Source of the DNA: Desulfoscipio geothermicus DSM 3669
GTDB lineage: Bacteria; Bacillota; Desulfotomaculia; Desulfotomaculales; Desulfallaceae
Reading direction: 5' to 3'
DNA: 64,000 nucleotides
Assembly (NCBI RefSeq): GCF_900115975.1
Contig: NZ_FOYM01000010.1
Coordinates: 1 to 64,000, forward strand
Part shown: piece after piece, positions 1-9,077 of the stretch
Position numbering within the stretch: position 1 is the first letter of the stretch
Layout: each line of letters opens with the position of its first letter
Made by a program: the position numbers and the translations under genes
The notes under the pieces: generated by a model
Databases searched by the model: none
Told to the model about the DNA's origin: nothing
Seen by the model: only the letters and a program-made list of their open reading frames with translations

Positions 1-92
1 GGTTTATCAGGAGCCGTATACGAGGCCCGTACGTACGGTTCTGTGAGAGGGATAACGCCGCAGCAAATTACTGCGGCGCTACCCTACTCGAT
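1..92 (+). ncRNA. 3' end of a group II intron (domains V and VI)
   Basis: Positions 12-42 fold like group II intron domain V: GAGCCGTA pairs with TACGGTTC, a CG bulge follows, then a TACG/CGTA upper stem with a five-base loop. The AGC of the catalytic triad lies in the first strand. Positions about 50-87 form a domain VI-like hairpin (CGCCGCAG/CTGCGGCG) with an unpaired A before CCC as candidate branch point. The intron appears to end at about 92 (CTACTCGAT). The reverse transcriptase and the 5' part, if present, lie before the window. Confidence 0.75.
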
Positions 93-195
93 TTTAATGA
101 AAAAACCTCAACAGTCTCCTATGAAGGATAATGGGGTTGCCAAGACGGGTGCAGCTCCCGGTAATACTTCAATAAATTTGATTAAAGGTTGAATT

Positions 196-231
196 CGGAG
201 CAAGGGTACCGATTTTTGGACTCTTGCTCCG
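196..231 (+). terminator. Hairpin, possible terminator
   Basis: CGGAGCAAG (196-204) pairs perfectly with CTTGCTCCG (223-231). The sequence after it (ATAAAATTT) is T-poor, so termination is only possible. The stretch 93-289 holds no other feature I can support. Confidence 0.4.
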
Positions 232-289
232 ATAAAATTTATGAGGTGTATTTCTGCAAAAATTACCTGCAATAGAATCCGCCCAAAAA

Positions 290-466
290 ATGTTAAGCAA
301 AATTGACAAAAAATTAAAAGTAATTGTTGTAATGGTTTTATCCATGTCTTTTTCCGCTATCCATCACATTAGTGCCAAAAGGGTGATCGAGGGTAAAGTG
401 CGGGTGATTGTATACCGGAACAATGAAAAAACGCCGCTTGAAAAAACGATCTATTATTTAAAGTGA
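290..466 (+). CDS. Small hypothetical peptide with signal-like N-terminus
   Basis: This ATG frame gives 58 residues. It has a basic N-terminus (MLSKIDKKLK), a hydrophobic core (VIVVMVLSMSFSA) and a short polar tail ending IYYLK, which looks like a small exported peptide or the remnant of one. No good ribosome binding site precedes the ATG. It sits between a group II intron end and a decayed CPBP-type protease gene, so it may itself be a fragment. I do not recognise a family. Confidence 0.35.
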   Translation: MLSKIDKKLKVIVVMVLSMSFSAIHHISAKRVIEGKVRVIVYRNNEKTPLEKTIYYLK

Positions 467-571
467 ATAGGCTGGAGAACATGTGGCGCGAATGGTAACA
501 AAGCAACACCCTGCACCAACAAACACCAAGGAAATTCCAGGAAGGGAGTGCGTAAAGCTTGGCTGTAAGCC

Positions 572-1028
572 ATGTACCCGGGCAGACCGGCCGGGACGGT
601 ATACCCCCGGGCATTACATTGCCCGGTGAGGCAGGCGGGGCGCAACAAGATCATCCAACCTTTATTAGAATTTATGGTGTTGCGCATCGCCCCCGCCCAC
701 TCCTTCATAAGCGTGAAGGAGGTGCTGCAGAACCTGGTCTACATGGTATTTTTCGTCGGGGTTGGTGAAGAACTGCTATTCCGGGGTTTGATTCAAAATG
801 ACCTGTCGCGCTTTTTCGGCTGGAAATGGGGTCTGTTCGGGGCTTCCGTGTTTGTTCAGCATTATGCACCCGACCTGGCGCTCGGTGCCCGAGTTGCTTT
901 TCGTGTTCATTGCGGGTTATATTTTCGGCGGGCTTTATTTGAGGACCAAAAGTTTGTATCTGCCCATCTGGGTGCACGGCGTCAACAACACCATGCTGGT
1001 GGCCGTATACCCTTACCTGATTAAATGA
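572..1028 (+). pseudogene. CPBP-family intramembrane protease, truncated and frameshifted
   Basis: Two overlapping frames together make the core of a CPBP (CaaX-processing / Abi) membrane protease. The first frame carries motif 1 (EELLFRG, near 767-787) and the motif-2 region with its His (VFVQHYAP, near 848). The second frame carries the later motifs (FIAGYIFGGLYLRT, then WVHGVNN) and ends at 1028. The frame changes at about 880-890. The N-terminal transmembrane part is missing and the upstream sequence resembles nothing in the family. Either the gene is dead or there is a sequencing indel; the neighbouring gene is also frameshifted, which favours decay. Confidence 0.7.
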
Positions 1029-1165
1029 TGGTGCCGGGTGTTGAAAGGCGAAAATATTGAAAGTTACATGCCGGCTTTTTTATCCCCGGTGGATGCAGCG
1101 GTATAGGAAATTAATTATTTGTTAATCGGGAGGGTTTTGACGAATGAAAAAAGCTGGCCGGCGCT

Positions 1166-1558
1166 ATGACCGACGAGGGAAGCAATTCTACCGGTCAGGG
1201 CGGCGGGTTACCGGCTTTGCAACGTTTTAAAGTCAAATTCAGTATTTTGACCTGGATTTTGTTTATTATCTTTATTGGTATCGTGTATACCAAAATTGTC
1301 ATGATTTTAAGCATGAATTATCCGGTTACCATGTGGCGCCCTGGGGGGTGCTGGGGCTCTGGGTGCTGTGGCTGTTTTTGAAACGCAAAGAACTAATAAC
1401 GGGGGCCACGGCAAGCGGGTCTACCGTACTCTTTGCCGCTACCGGGCTGGGGATTGTAGCTCTTTCGTACTTGATTCCCGCTGTGGTACCTGGTGTTTGC
1501 CGCCGTGTATTTCCGGGTGGCGTTAAGCCAAAAAGGGCTACCTGCTGCGGCCTCGTAA
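1166..1558 (+). pseudogene. Small membrane protein gene with two frame changes
   Basis: Hydrophobic segments run through three pieces. The first is FSILTWILFIIFIGIVYT in the frame starting at 1166. The second, in the frame at 1333, includes WGVLGLWVLWLFLKRKEL and VLFAATGLGIVALSYLIP. The third is LWYLVFAAVYFRVAL, back in the first frame from 1481 to the TAA at 1556-1558. Frame changes at about 1330 and 1480 join them into a plausible protein of about 130 residues with four membrane helices. No family is recognised. The stretch 1559-1799 shows nothing further. Confidence 0.5.
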
Positions 1559-1799
1559 CAATGTACATGTATAACAAAGACAGGATTCGCCCCCGTTTTA
1601 CGTGCCATAAATGCTCACCCGGAGCCAGGGTGTTGCAAAGACTGTTTGTGGCAGGTATGCCAATAAATAAACGGCTGTCCGGCGGGTGAAATGGTCCAAA
1701 GGACTTGCAGTTTAACGAAAATAAATGTATAATAGACATTGCGCAGTTGAAGGAGAATCAATCTTACACCGGCGAATACGCTTTTTACATGTAGACCAC

Positions 1800-1893
1800 G
1801 GAGAGATGGCTGAGTTGGTCGAAGGCGCGCGACTGGAAATCGCGTAGGCGGTGTGAAGCCGTCTCGAGGGTTCGAATCCCTCTCTCTCCGCCA
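1800..1893 (+). tRNA. tRNA-Ser (anticodon GGA)
   Basis: This is a class II tRNA with a 7-bp acceptor stem (GGAGAGA, 1800-1806, with TCTCTCC, 1883-1889), discriminator G and encoded CCA. The anticodon loop CTGGAAA gives GGA, reading UCC/UCU. There is a long variable arm (GGCGGTGTGAAGCCGTC) and a TTCGAAT T-loop. tRNA-Ser immediately before the SRP RNA and dnaX is also the B. subtilis order. Confidence 0.95.
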
Positions 1894-1905
1894 TATGTAA
1901 AGCTT

Positions 1906-1930
1906 GGGGACGGACCTGTTGGCCGTCCCC
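1906..1930 (+). terminator. Hairpin after tRNA-Ser
   Basis: GGGGACGG (1906-1913) pairs with CCGTCCCC (1923-1930). No T tract follows, so it may serve in 3'-end formation or processing rather than classic termination. Confidence 0.45.
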
Positions 1931-1957
1931 CATTAGTAAAATTACAAATTAAAGTTT

Positions 1958-2226
1958 GGCCGTGCTAGATGGGGAGGTAGCGGTGCCCTGCACCCGCAAT
2001 CCGCTATAGCGGGGTTGAATTCCTGCCCGAGGGTTTGGCTTGTGGGGTCCGGCTCCTGTAAGGGGTGTTGACGATTGGGTCTTGCGCGACGGAGCCTTTC
2101 GAACCGTGTCAGGTCCTGACGGAAGCAGCACTAAGGAAGTTTCTCCGGGTGCCGCAAGGGCGCCTGATCCGAGCTACCTGCCGGAGTAACGCCTGGAAGT
2201 CAATATTCGACGGCAGGTGCACGGCC
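1958..2226 (+). ncRNA. ffs: Signal recognition particle RNA, large (Bacillus) type
   Basis: The domain IV core CAGGTCCTGACGGAAGCA with the following CACTAAGG is present around 2108-2135. This is the hallmark Ffh-binding hairpin. The ends GGCCGTGC (1958) and GCACGGCC (to 2226) pair, giving a ~268-nt molecule with an Alu-like 5' domain, as in spore-forming Firmicutes. The RNA acts with Ffh in co-translational targeting to the membrane. It lies just before dnaX, as scr does in B. subtilis. Confidence 0.93.
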
Positions 2227-2238
2227 ATCAATTTTATT

Positions 2239-2331
2239 AAAAAGGGTACAGGCACCGTAAAAGGGGGACAGGCACCGATTCACAAAACGAATCGGAGCCA
2301 GTCCCCTTTTACGGTGCCTTCCCCTTTTTAT
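2239..2331 (+). repeat. REP-like palindrome, copy A (nested)
   Basis: A core of GGGGACAGGCACC...GGAGCCAGTCCCC is nested inside a second palindrome (AGGCACCGTAAAAG / CTTTTACGGTGCCT). The innermost stem is GATT/AATC. Within the core arms two A-A mismatches interrupt the pairing, as in the other copies. It lies between the SRP RNA and dnaX and may also work as a terminator. Confidence 0.8.
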
Positions 2332-2411
2332 CCTTTTTATCGGCAGGGAAAACCATGTGTACAGCGAAATAAAGACTGGTAGGTTAATTTAATGAAAGAG
2401 GTGTGGATAAG

Positions 2412-4307
2412 GTGAGTTATCTGGCCCTGTACCGGCAGTGGCGCCCGCAGCGACTGGGTGAAATCGTGGGGCAAAGACATGTGACTGAAACGCTGCGCAA
2501 TGCCCTGGTGACGGGCAAGGTCAGCCATGCCTACCTGTTCTGCGGTCCGCGGGGCACCGGCAAAACCAGTACGGCCAAGGTCTTGGCCCGGGCGATCAAC
2601 TGTCCGGAGCAGCAGCGGGGCGAGCCGTGCAACCAGTGCCGTAACTGCCGGGAAATCCAATCCGGTGCCACCATGGATGTCATTGAAATTGATGCGGCTT
2701 CCAACCGGGGCATTGACGAGATACGCGAACTCAGGGAAAATATCAAATTCTTCCCGTCCCGGGGCAGCAAGCGGATTTACATAGTGGACGAGGTGCACAT
2801 GCTGACCAACGAGGCTTTTAACGCTCTGTTGAAGACGCTGGAGGAACCGCCCGGGCACGTGGTGTTCGTATTGGCCACGACCGAGCCCCACAAGGTGCCG
2901 CTTACCATACTGTCCCGTTGCCAGCGGTTTGATTTCCGCCCCATTCCCGGTGAATTGATTGCTGAGCGCCTGGAAGAGGTGGCTGATAAAAGTGATTTCC
3001 GTGTAGACGGTGCGGCGGTGCGGGCCATCACCAGGGCCGCCGGCGGCAGTTTGCGGGACGCCCTGAGCGTGCTGGATCAGGCGCTGCTGTTGAGCGGAGG
3101 GGCGCCCGTCACGACCGAAATGGTCCACAGTATTCTGGGCACGGTGCGCGAAGATGTGTTGAGCGCCCTGGCCGCGGGGCTGGCGGAAAAGAGGACGGCG
3201 GACGTAATAAAAATGGTGGCTGATATTGCCGCCGAGGGCAAGGACCTGCATTTGTTGGCGGGGGAACTGGCGGAGTACCTGCGGCACTTGCTGGTTATCA
3301 TGTTGACGCCGGAAGGCGCCGGGGAAACAGCCTTTGCCGCCCCGCAGGAAGAAAGCCCGCTGCGCCGGTTTAACCGAAACACGCTGGTGCGGGCCATCGA
3401 CCTGTTGGTGGAGGCTGAACAGAGTATGCGTCGCAGCGCACACCCGCGGGTGCTGCTTGAACTGGCGCTGGTAAGGGCCATGGATGATAGCGGCGGTGCT
3501 GTTCCGGATAACCTTTTGGCCCGGATTGAACGGCTTGAACAGGCCTTGCTGAAGGGCGGCCAAACCGGGAATAATTCTTCAAGCTCGGTGCAACCGGCCC
3601 CACATCGGTCACCGGTTGATAACCCGCGCCTTCAGGTTGATGAAAAACCGTCCCAAACGGGTAATACTAGAGGTAACCGGCGGGGTAAGCGGGATGACCG
3701 GCCGGCTAATGACCAAGATTTGAAAAACGAATCAGGGTCCCCTGAAAAGCCGCGGTTCGAGCCGGAGCCGGGGGAACCGGGCGCCGGTGCGTTGCGCTTG
3801 ACGCAAGCTGAGCCGGATAAAATCCGGGAGCGGGGAGAACCTGCATCAATAACAGCCTCAGGAGGCGAAATTGCTCCAAAGGCCGGTTTGAAAAACAAGG
3901 AAGACGCGCAGAAAAGCGGAGCTGCGGAGGACACTGCCCGCTACAGCGTCGAGCAAATCAGGAAATGGTGGCCGGACATGCTGGATGCATTGAAGAAGAA
4001 AAGCCCGGCTGCATATACCTATTTGTACCAGGCTTGGCCGGCGGAGATTAAGGACCGGTGCCTGGTGCTGGGGGTGCCCAGCGGGGATGTTTTTTTGAAA
4101 CAGATGGTGGAAGACGCGGCCAACCGGGAACTGCTGGCGGAGACATTGCACTCTTTCACCCGTTCGACCTGGCAGGTGCGCTGCGGTTTTTACGACGCAC
4201 CGCCGCCGGGCTGGGGCGAAAAAAACAGCCAGTTGGGTTCTGAAGGGGCGATCAGCCTGTTCCAGGGGGAGGAAGTACCCCTGGAAGAGGATTTGGATAA
4301 AAACTGA
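2412..4307 (+). CDS. dnaX: DNA polymerase III subunits gamma/tau
   Basis: This is the clamp-loader ATPase of the replicative polymerase. The N-terminal AAA+ module has Walker [10 protein letters not shown] (about residue 46), a zinc-binding cluster ([16 protein letters not shown]), the VDEVHM Walker B region and LSRCQRFDF (sensor 1 / arginine finger). A helical lid follows, then a long charged, Pro/Gly-rich linker (about 385-510) and a C-terminal domain. The start chosen is the GTG at 2412 (protein begins [12 protein letters not shown]), because GAAAGAGG lies at normal spacing. An earlier GTG at 2403 overlaps that site. The next gene begins 13 bases downstream, forming the conserved dnaX-ybaB-recR operon. 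Confidence 0.95.
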   Translation: MSYLALYRQWRPQRLGEIVGQRHVTETLRNALVTGKVSHAYLFCGPRGTGKTSTAKVLARAINCPEQQRGEPCNQCRNCREIQSGATMDVIEIDAASNRGIDEIRELRENIKFFPSRGSKRIYIVDEVHMLTNEAFNALLKTLEEPPGHVVFVLATTEPHKVPLTILSRCQRFDFRPIPGELIAERLEEVADKSDFRVDGAAVRAITRAAGGSLRDALSVLDQALLLSGGAPVTTEMVHSILGTVREDVLSALAAGLAEKRTADVIKMVADIAAEGKDLHLLAGELAEYLRHLLVIMLTPEGAGETAFAAPQEESPLRRFNRNTLVRAIDLLVEAEQSMRRSAHPRVLLELALVRAMDDSGGAVPDNLLARIERLEQALLKGGQTGNNSSSSVQPAPHRSPVDNPRLQVDEKPSQTGNTRGNRRGKRDDRPANDQDLKNESGSPEKPRFEPEPGEPGAGALRLTQAEPDKIRERGEPASITASGGEIAPKAGLKNKEDAQKSGAAEDTARYSVEQIRKWWPDMLDALKKKSPAAYTYLYQAWPAEIKDRCLVLGVPSGDVFLKQMVEDAANRELLAETLHSFTRSTWQVRCGFYDAPPPGWGEKNSQLGSEGAISLFQGEEVPLEEDLDKN

Positions 4308-4320
4308 GGAGGTTGTTAAA

Positions 4321-4635
4321 ATGGGCGGCAATATGGCCAAAATGATGAAACAGGTGCAAAAAATGCAGGCGGACATGATGAAGTTGCAGGAAGAGCTGGG
4401 CAATCGTACGGTGGAAAGTTCCGCCGGCGGTGGCGTTGTGCGGGTGGTGGCCAACGGCAAGCAGGAAATCGTAGCCGTTGAGATCAAGCCCGAGGCGGTT
4501 GACCCCGAAGACGTAGAAATGCTTCAGGACCTGGTTTTGACCGCCGTCAACGAGGCGTTGAAGCAGTCCCGGGAAATGGTGTCCAAGGAGATGGGCAAAT
4601 TGACCGGAGGCATGAATATACCCGGATTATTCTAA
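4321..4635 (+). CDS. YbaB/EbfC family nucleoid-associated protein
   Basis: This 104-residue protein has the family architecture. A Met/Gln/Lys-rich N-terminal helix ([19 protein letters not shown]) leads into the beta-sheet core ([19 protein letters not shown]), and a second helix ends in [11 protein letters not shown]. Family members form dimers that bind DNA and sit between dnaX and recR in most bacteria, as here. AGGAGG precedes the ATG. A paralogue with the same LTGGLNIP ending occurs at 38952, in a sporulation-linked cluster. Confidence 0.93.
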   Translation: MGGNMAKMMKQVQKMQADMMKLQEELGNRTVESSAGGGVVRVVANGKQEIVAVEIKPEAVDPEDVEMLQDLVLTAVNEALKQSREMVSKEMGKLTGGMNIPGLF

Positions 4636-4646
4636 TAAGGAGTTCT

Positions 4647-5261
4647 ATGGTAGTGAAACAAATGCGTTATGCCGGTGCGGTTTCACGATTGATCGGCGAA
4701 CTGGCCAGGTTACCCGGAATTGGTTCCAAAACGGCGCAACGTCTGGCCTTTTTTCTGTTGAACGCGTCTCCGGAGGTGGCGGAAAGGCTTGCCGACGCCA
4801 TCAGGGAAGCCCGGGCCGTAATTCGGCACTGTTCGGTGTGCGGTAACCTCACCGATGTGGACCCCTGCGGGGTTTGTGCCGACCACGCCCGGGACGGGGG
4901 GGTTATTTGCGTGGTGCAGGACCCCCGGGACGTGGCGGCCATAGAAAAATACCGCGGTTTCAAGGGGGTTTACCACGTATTGCACGGGGCTTTATCGCCC
5001 CTGGCGGGTGTGGGGCCGGAGGAACTTAACATTAAGAGTTTGCTGGCCCGGCTGGGGGACGGTGCAGTGCGGGAAGTGATTCTGGCCACCAACCCCGACG
5101 TTGAGGGCGACGCCACGGCCCTTTACCTGGCCAGGTTGATCAAGCCGCTGGGGGTGAAGGTGACCAGAATCGCTCACGGCTTGCCGGTGGGCGCCCACCT
5201 GGAATATGCGGACGAAATCACTCTGGGCAAGGCCATCGAAGGCCGGCAGGAGATAAAATAA
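4647..5261 (+). CDS. recR: Recombination protein RecR
   Basis: RecR acts with RecF/RecO in loading RecA at gaps. The 204-residue protein shows an N-terminal helix-hairpin-helix (LARLPGIGSKTAQRLAFFLL), a C4 zinc motif (CSVCGNLTDVDPCGVC), then the Toprim domain (VICVVQDPRDVAAIEKY; later ATNPDVEGDATALYLA) and the C-terminal GLPVGAHLEYAD. The length is standard. AAGGAG lies before the ATG, 12 bases after the YbaB stop, so it is co-transcribed with dnaX. Confidence 0.96.
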   Translation: MVVKQMRYAGAVSRLIGELARLPGIGSKTAQRLAFFLLNASPEVAERLADAIREARAVIRHCSVCGNLTDVDPCGVCADHARDGGVICVVQDPRDVAAIEKYRGFKGVYHVLHGALSPLAGVGPEELNIKSLLARLGDGAVREVILATNPDVEGDATALYLARLIKPLGVKVTRIAHGLPVGAHLEYADEITLGKAIEGRQEIK

Positions 5262-5325
5262 AAGTAATTTTTTCCATTTATACCCCATATACCATTTATA
5301 AGAAATAAAGTGGCAGGGGGTGTAA

Positions 5326-5595
5326 ATGATGGAATGGTTTTTGCTTGTTATGGGGTTGGCGATTATACTGTTGGGCCTGTACGTTATCGGGGTGCTGTTT
5401 TACAGGCCGCTTCGTTTATTAATTGGTTTATTGGCCTGTCTGGTAACGGGAACGGTGCTTTTGGCGATATTAAATTTTGTGCTGGGTTTTGTGGATATGC
5501 ATGTGGCCTTCAACCCTTTTACCGTGTTGATTGCCGGCATATTGCAAATACCGGGCCTGGTTATGCTGGTGCTGCTTACCCTGTGGTTTGTCTGA
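5326..5595 (+). CDS. bofA: BofA-family inhibitor of pro-sigma-K processing
   Basis: This 89-residue membrane protein has two or three hydrophobic segments (FLLVMGLAIILLGLYVIGVL; LLIGLLACLVTGTVLLAIL; the C-terminal segment). It has the BofA-type C-terminal region FNPFTVLIAGILQIPGLVMLVLL. In B. subtilis BofA holds the SpoIVFB protease inactive in the outer forespore membrane, controlling sigma-K. The position after recR matches B. subtilis. GGGGGTG precedes tandem ATG codons at 5326/5329. Confidence 0.85.
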   Translation: MMEWFLLVMGLAIILLGLYVIGVLFYRPLRLLIGLLACLVTGTVLLAILNFVLGFVDMHVAFNPFTVLIAGILQIPGLVMLVLLTLWFV

Positions 5596-5789
5596 ATACG
5601 GTATGCAGTATAAAAATTCTGTATAATGCTGGCTTTATTGACGTTTTCCGAATATTGCAATATACTTAAACGGATTGAGAAAACTTTTTCCGAAAATTAT
5701 ATCATAAAATATTTCTAGGTTATTAAAACTATGAAACAAGAATTAGAATTTGGTTTGCGCGGGGGTGAAGACGTATAGGCCCGCGGGTT

Positions 5790-6440
5790 GTGGAAGCTTA
5801 TGTGGGAGAATACGCCAGCGGTAAAAGCGAAGTGGCGGTGAACCGGGCTGTGGATCTGGCTGCCGCCGGGCGGGAAGTAACACTGGTGGACCTGGATATT
5901 GTAGAACCGTGTTACACTCTGCGGCCCATCAAAAGGGAACTGCAGGAACAGGGCATAACAGTGCTGGCCTGGGAAACCGGGGAGACTGTGGGCCTGGGTG
6001 AGACGGGCAATGTGCTCCGGGCGGAGAACCGTTGGGCTTTGCGCCGGAGCGGGGACATTATCCTGGATATCGGTTACGGAGTGGAAGGGGCCAAAACCCT
6101 GAATTTATTGGAAGGTGCGGGGGCGGACCCCGATTTGCAAGTTTTTGCAGTGATCAACATTGCCCGGCCAATGACGGGTAGTGTGCACGATATAGTGGCC
6201 TATGTCCGGGAACTGGGCACAGTGCATGGTTTGATCAACAACAGCCACCTTGGTGATGATACCGATGTGGATATTGTTCAGCAAGGGGCCAGGATTGTCG
6301 ACGAGGCTGCCCGCCAGTTGAATTTGCCGGTGGTGGCCACCACGGCAGTCCCGGAAATGGCGGCATTGATCGGGCCGGTGGATATTGCCGGGCACCCGGT
6401 AAGGAAGCTGGTAAGATATATGCCGCGCACACTGTGGTAG
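5790..6440 (+). CDS. P-loop ATPase (CobQ/MinD-like), start uncertain
   Basis: The protein has a Walker-type loop near its start (GEYASGKSE), then VDLDIVEPCYTLRP, DIILDIGYGVEGAKTLN and VFAVINIARPMTG, consistent with a SIMIBI/CobQ-type nucleotide-binding protein. The function is unknown. Placed just before a 2-oxoacid:ferredoxin oxidoreductase operon, it may serve that enzyme (inference). The only standard start (GTG 5790) has no ribosome site at the right distance. A strong site (GGGGGTGAAG, 5761-5770) is better placed for ATA at 5775, which would add RPRVV-like residues before VEAYVGEY; an in-frame stop at 5766 excludes anything further upstream. Confidence 0.75.
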   Translation: MEAYVGEYASGKSEVAVNRAVDLAAAGREVTLVDLDIVEPCYTLRPIKRELQEQGITVLAWETGETVGLGETGNVLRAENRWALRRSGDIILDIGYGVEGAKTLNLLEGAGADPDLQVFAVINIARPMTGSVHDIVAYVRELGTVHGLINNSHLGDDTDVDIVQQGARIVDEAARQLNLPVVATTAVPEMAALIGPVDIAGHPVRKLVRYMPRTLW

Positions 6441-6489
6441 TTTCAACTAATCTCTCTTTTGGGTCAAGATTTAGGAGGTGTACGACCTG

Positions 6490-7578
6490 ATGCCAGAAAA
6501 ACCTATCCAAGGTGAAAAAAGGGTATTTATGACCGGCAACGAGGTGATTGCCTGGGCGGCCCTGGCGGCTAATGCTGATATCATGTACGGTTACCCCATT
6601 ACGCCGCAAAATGAGATTATGCATTACTGGACCAGGATGATACCCAAGTACAACCGTAAATTTTTACAAACTGAAGATGAACTTTCCGCCGGATTCACCA
6701 CCGTGGGCGGCGTGCTGGCCGGCAGAAGGGCTTTTACCGCCACCGCCGGTCCGGGCAATACTCTGATGCAGGAACCCATGAGCATGGCCGAGGCCATGCG
6801 GCTGCCCGTCGTAGTGGTGGTGCAGCAGCGCGGCGGCCCTTCCACCGCCACGGTGATTTATTCCCAGCAGGAAGTGACCATGACCACGCTGGGCGGCAAC
6901 GGCGAGGGCCTGCGGGTGGTTTATTCCACCGCCACGCACCAGGAACTTTATGATTATACCATCAAGGCATTTAATACCGCGTGGAAATATCGCTTCCCCA
7001 CCTTCGTGCTGGGCGACGGCTACCAGGCCAAAATGCGGGAATCATTAACCATGTATGACCCTGCGGACCGGGGAATAGAAATGGTGGCCACCGAGCCTTA
7101 CGTCGGAAAACCCGGTATGCCGGGGGTGGACAGAGACCCTACCCACCTGCGGAATACCTATAACGTGGAAGAAGAACTGTACGAGGTGCTGGAGCAGTAC
7201 CTGGCGGACTATGCCAAAGCTGCGCCTGAAATAGCGGAATATGAGGCTTTTGACACCGATGATGCCGAACTGGTGGTCATTTCCCACGGCGTGGTATCCC
7301 GGGCCGGTAAGGCGGCTGTACAGGAACTGCGGCAGGCGGGCTATAAGGTCGGCTACTTCCGTCCTATTACCCTGCGCCCGCTGCCGGTGGACCAATTGCG
7401 GGAAGTGGCCAACAAGGCTAAGCAGTTCCTGGTGGTGGAATCCGCCAACGGGCAGCTGGACAGGCTGGTCAAAGAAGCCACCTTCGGCTGCCCCGTGGAA
7501 ATGCTGCCGCTGTTCAAGCCGGGCGTGGGCATTACCACCGAGGAAGTGGTGGCCCGGGTCAAGGAAATCAAGGGTTAA
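6490..7578 (+). CDS. 2-oxoacid:ferredoxin oxidoreductase, alpha subunit
   Basis: This is the first of four subunits of a CoA-acylating 2-oxoacid (KorA/VorB type) oxidoreductase. The enzyme moves electrons between ferredoxin and a 2-oxoacid/acyl-CoA pair. The N-terminal pyrimidine-binding domain shows ANADIMYGYPITPQNEI and TEDELSAGFTTVGGVLAGRR. Domain II shows AELVVISHGVVSRAGKAAV and VGYFRPITLRPLP. The length (362 aa) and subunit order fit the 2-oxoglutarate or branched-chain class rather than pyruvate enzymes, but the substrate is not settled by sequence. AGGAGG lies 11 bases before the ATG; a GTG at 6478 overlaps that site and was rejected. Confidence 0.92.
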   Translation: MPEKPIQGEKRVFMTGNEVIAWAALAANADIMYGYPITPQNEIMHYWTRMIPKYNRKFLQTEDELSAGFTTVGGVLAGRRAFTATAGPGNTLMQEPMSMAEAMRLPVVVVVQQRGGPSTATVIYSQQEVTMTTLGGNGEGLRVVYSTATHQELYDYTIKAFNTAWKYRFPTFVLGDGYQAKMRESLTMYDPADRGIEMVATEPYVGKPGMPGVDRDPTHLRNTYNVEEELYEVLEQYLADYAKAAPEIAEYEAFDTDDAELVVISHGVVSRAGKAAVQELRQAGYKVGYFRPITLRPLPVDQLREVANKAKQFLVVESANGQLDRLVKEATFGCPVEMLPLFKPGVGITTEEVVARVKEIKG

Positions 7579-7735
7579 GAAGCATTATACAAATCAATAC
7601 TGAAGATGTTGACGGCTGGTATATATATAAAATATAAATTGCTGCAGAGCTTAAGAAAGAAACAATAAGGCGACATTTTATAAGATCACTGAAGATATTA
7701 TTTACGCTGAGAGATTTGAAAGGGGGCTTTTACAG

Positions 7736-8494
7736 ATGTCAGTACAGCCTGCCATGCCCAAGTGCTGGAACATGGAAACCAAACCCCATAAATTCTGCCC
7801 GGGCTGTGGTCACGGCCTGGTGCTGAAGGCACTGGGACAGGCCATTGATGAGCTGGGCATTCAGGATAAGGTTGTTTTCGGCTGTGACATTGGCTGCTCA
7901 CTGCTTTCCTGGGACTTTTTCAAAGTGGATACCGTGCAGACCCACCATGGTCGCACAACGCCGGTAATTACCGGTATTAAACGGGCCAATCCCGCAATGC
8001 TGGGTATCGCCTACATGGGTGACGGGGGCGGTTACGCCATTGGCGCGCAGCATCTGGTCAGCGCCGCCACCCGCAACGAGCGTATCACGGTTATCCTGGT
8101 TAACAATACCCAGTACGGTATGACCGGCGGCCAGATGGCGCCTACCACCATGCCGGGCCAGAAAACGGAAACTTCACCCTACGGCCGTGACGAAGAGTCC
8201 ACCGGTTACCCCACCCAGGGGCCGGAAATGGTGGCGGCCATTACCCCGGAAGGCGCTTATGTGGCCAGGGGCACGGTGGCCAACGTGAAGCAACTGAAAG
8301 GATTTATTAAAAAAGCACTGGAAAACCAGATGGCCGGGAACGGGTTCAGCTTTGTGGAGGCTTTGTCCACCTGCCCCACCAACTGGCGTACCAACGCCGA
8401 AGATACCTGGAAGTTTGTTGAAGAAAAAATGACCAAATATTTTAAGGTTGGGGAAATTAAAGTACCCGGTCCCCGGGAGAAGGAGGGACAATAA
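7736..8494 (+). CDS. 2-oxoacid:ferredoxin oxidoreductase, beta subunit (TPP-binding)
   Basis: This subunit binds thiamine pyrophosphate. Visible signatures are KFCPGCGHGLVLKAL at the N-terminus, the GDIGCS-like segment VFGCDIGCSLLSW, the TPP/Mg2+ motif MGDGGGYAIGAQHL and NNTQYGMTGGQMAPTT. At 252 residues it is the standard size for KorB/VorA-type subunits. It follows the alpha gene after 157 untranslated bases and has AAAGGGGG before the ATG. The stop is one base from the gamma ATG. Confidence 0.93.
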   Translation: MSVQPAMPKCWNMETKPHKFCPGCGHGLVLKALGQAIDELGIQDKVVFGCDIGCSLLSWDFFKVDTVQTHHGRTTPVITGIKRANPAMLGIAYMGDGGGYAIGAQHLVSAATRNERITVILVNNTQYGMTGGQMAPTTMPGQKTETSPYGRDEESTGYPTQGPEMVAAITPEGAYVARGTVANVKQLKGFIKKALENQMAGNGFSFVEALSTCPTNWRTNAEDTWKFVEEKMTKYFKVGEIKVPGPREKEGQ

Positions 8495-8495
8495 T

Positions 8496-9062
8496 ATGGC
8501 TAAGCCGGTTAAAATCATTCTGGCCGGTGAAGGCGGTCAGGGAGTGCAGTCGGTGGCCGAAATCATCGCCGAGGCGGCCAACGAGGAAGGACGCGAGGCG
8601 CTCTATATACCGAACTTTGGCGTGGAGCAGCGGGGCGGCGTTTCGGTGGCCTACTTGCAAATTGGTGACGAGCCCATCGGGGCGCCCAAGTTTCAGATCG
8701 GCGACATTGTGGTGGCGCTGAGCGACAGGGCGGTACACCGCACCAAACAATACGTAGGGCCTGAAACCATTTTCGTATACGACACCAACATTGAGGGTAT
8801 TGAAGACGATCTGCCCAGGAACGCCAAAAAGGTGCTGGGTATTCCGGCCATTGACGTGTCCAAAAAAGAGCTGCATCCCCGGGTATTCAACATTATTATC
8901 ATGGGCGCGGTAATCAAGGCCACCGAGGTGGTGGCCGTGGAGGACGCCAAGCAGGCCATTGAGAAAAAGTTGGGTTATAAATTTGAAAAGAACCCGAAAC
9001 TCCGGGATATGAATTTCCGGGCTATTGAACGCGGCATGGAATTGGTGGCCAGCATACTGTAA
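8496..9062 (+). CDS. 2-oxoacid:ferredoxin oxidoreductase, gamma subunit
   Basis: The 188-residue gamma subunit has the typical N-terminal motif ILAGEGGQGVQSVAEII, then FGVEQRGGVSVAYLQIG and a C-terminal helix. AGGAGG precedes the ATG at 8496, which nearly touches the beta-subunit stop, implying translational coupling. The four-gene set alpha-beta-gamma-delta lies between bofA and gin, a place where B. subtilis has no such operon, so it is a lineage-specific insertion into conserved gene order. Confidence 0.92.
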   Translation: MAKPVKIILAGEGGQGVQSVAEIIAEAANEEGREALYIPNFGVEQRGGVSVAYLQIGDEPIGAPKFQIGDIVVALSDRAVHRTKQYVGPETIFVYDTNIEGIEDDLPRNAKKVLGIPAIDVSKKELHPRVFNIIIMGAVIKATEVVAVEDAKQAIEKKLGYKFEKNPKLRDMNFRAIERGMELVASIL

Positions 9063-9077
9063 AGGGGGTATTTGGTA

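Noticed and set aside
97-192. A 31-codon ATG frame straight after the group II intron
   Set aside because: No ribosome site, no recognisable protein features; it could be exon remnant but cannot be supported.
454-977. Minus-strand reading frames opposite the CPBP fragment
   Set aside because: Shadows of the decayed protease; no ribosome sites and implausible composition.
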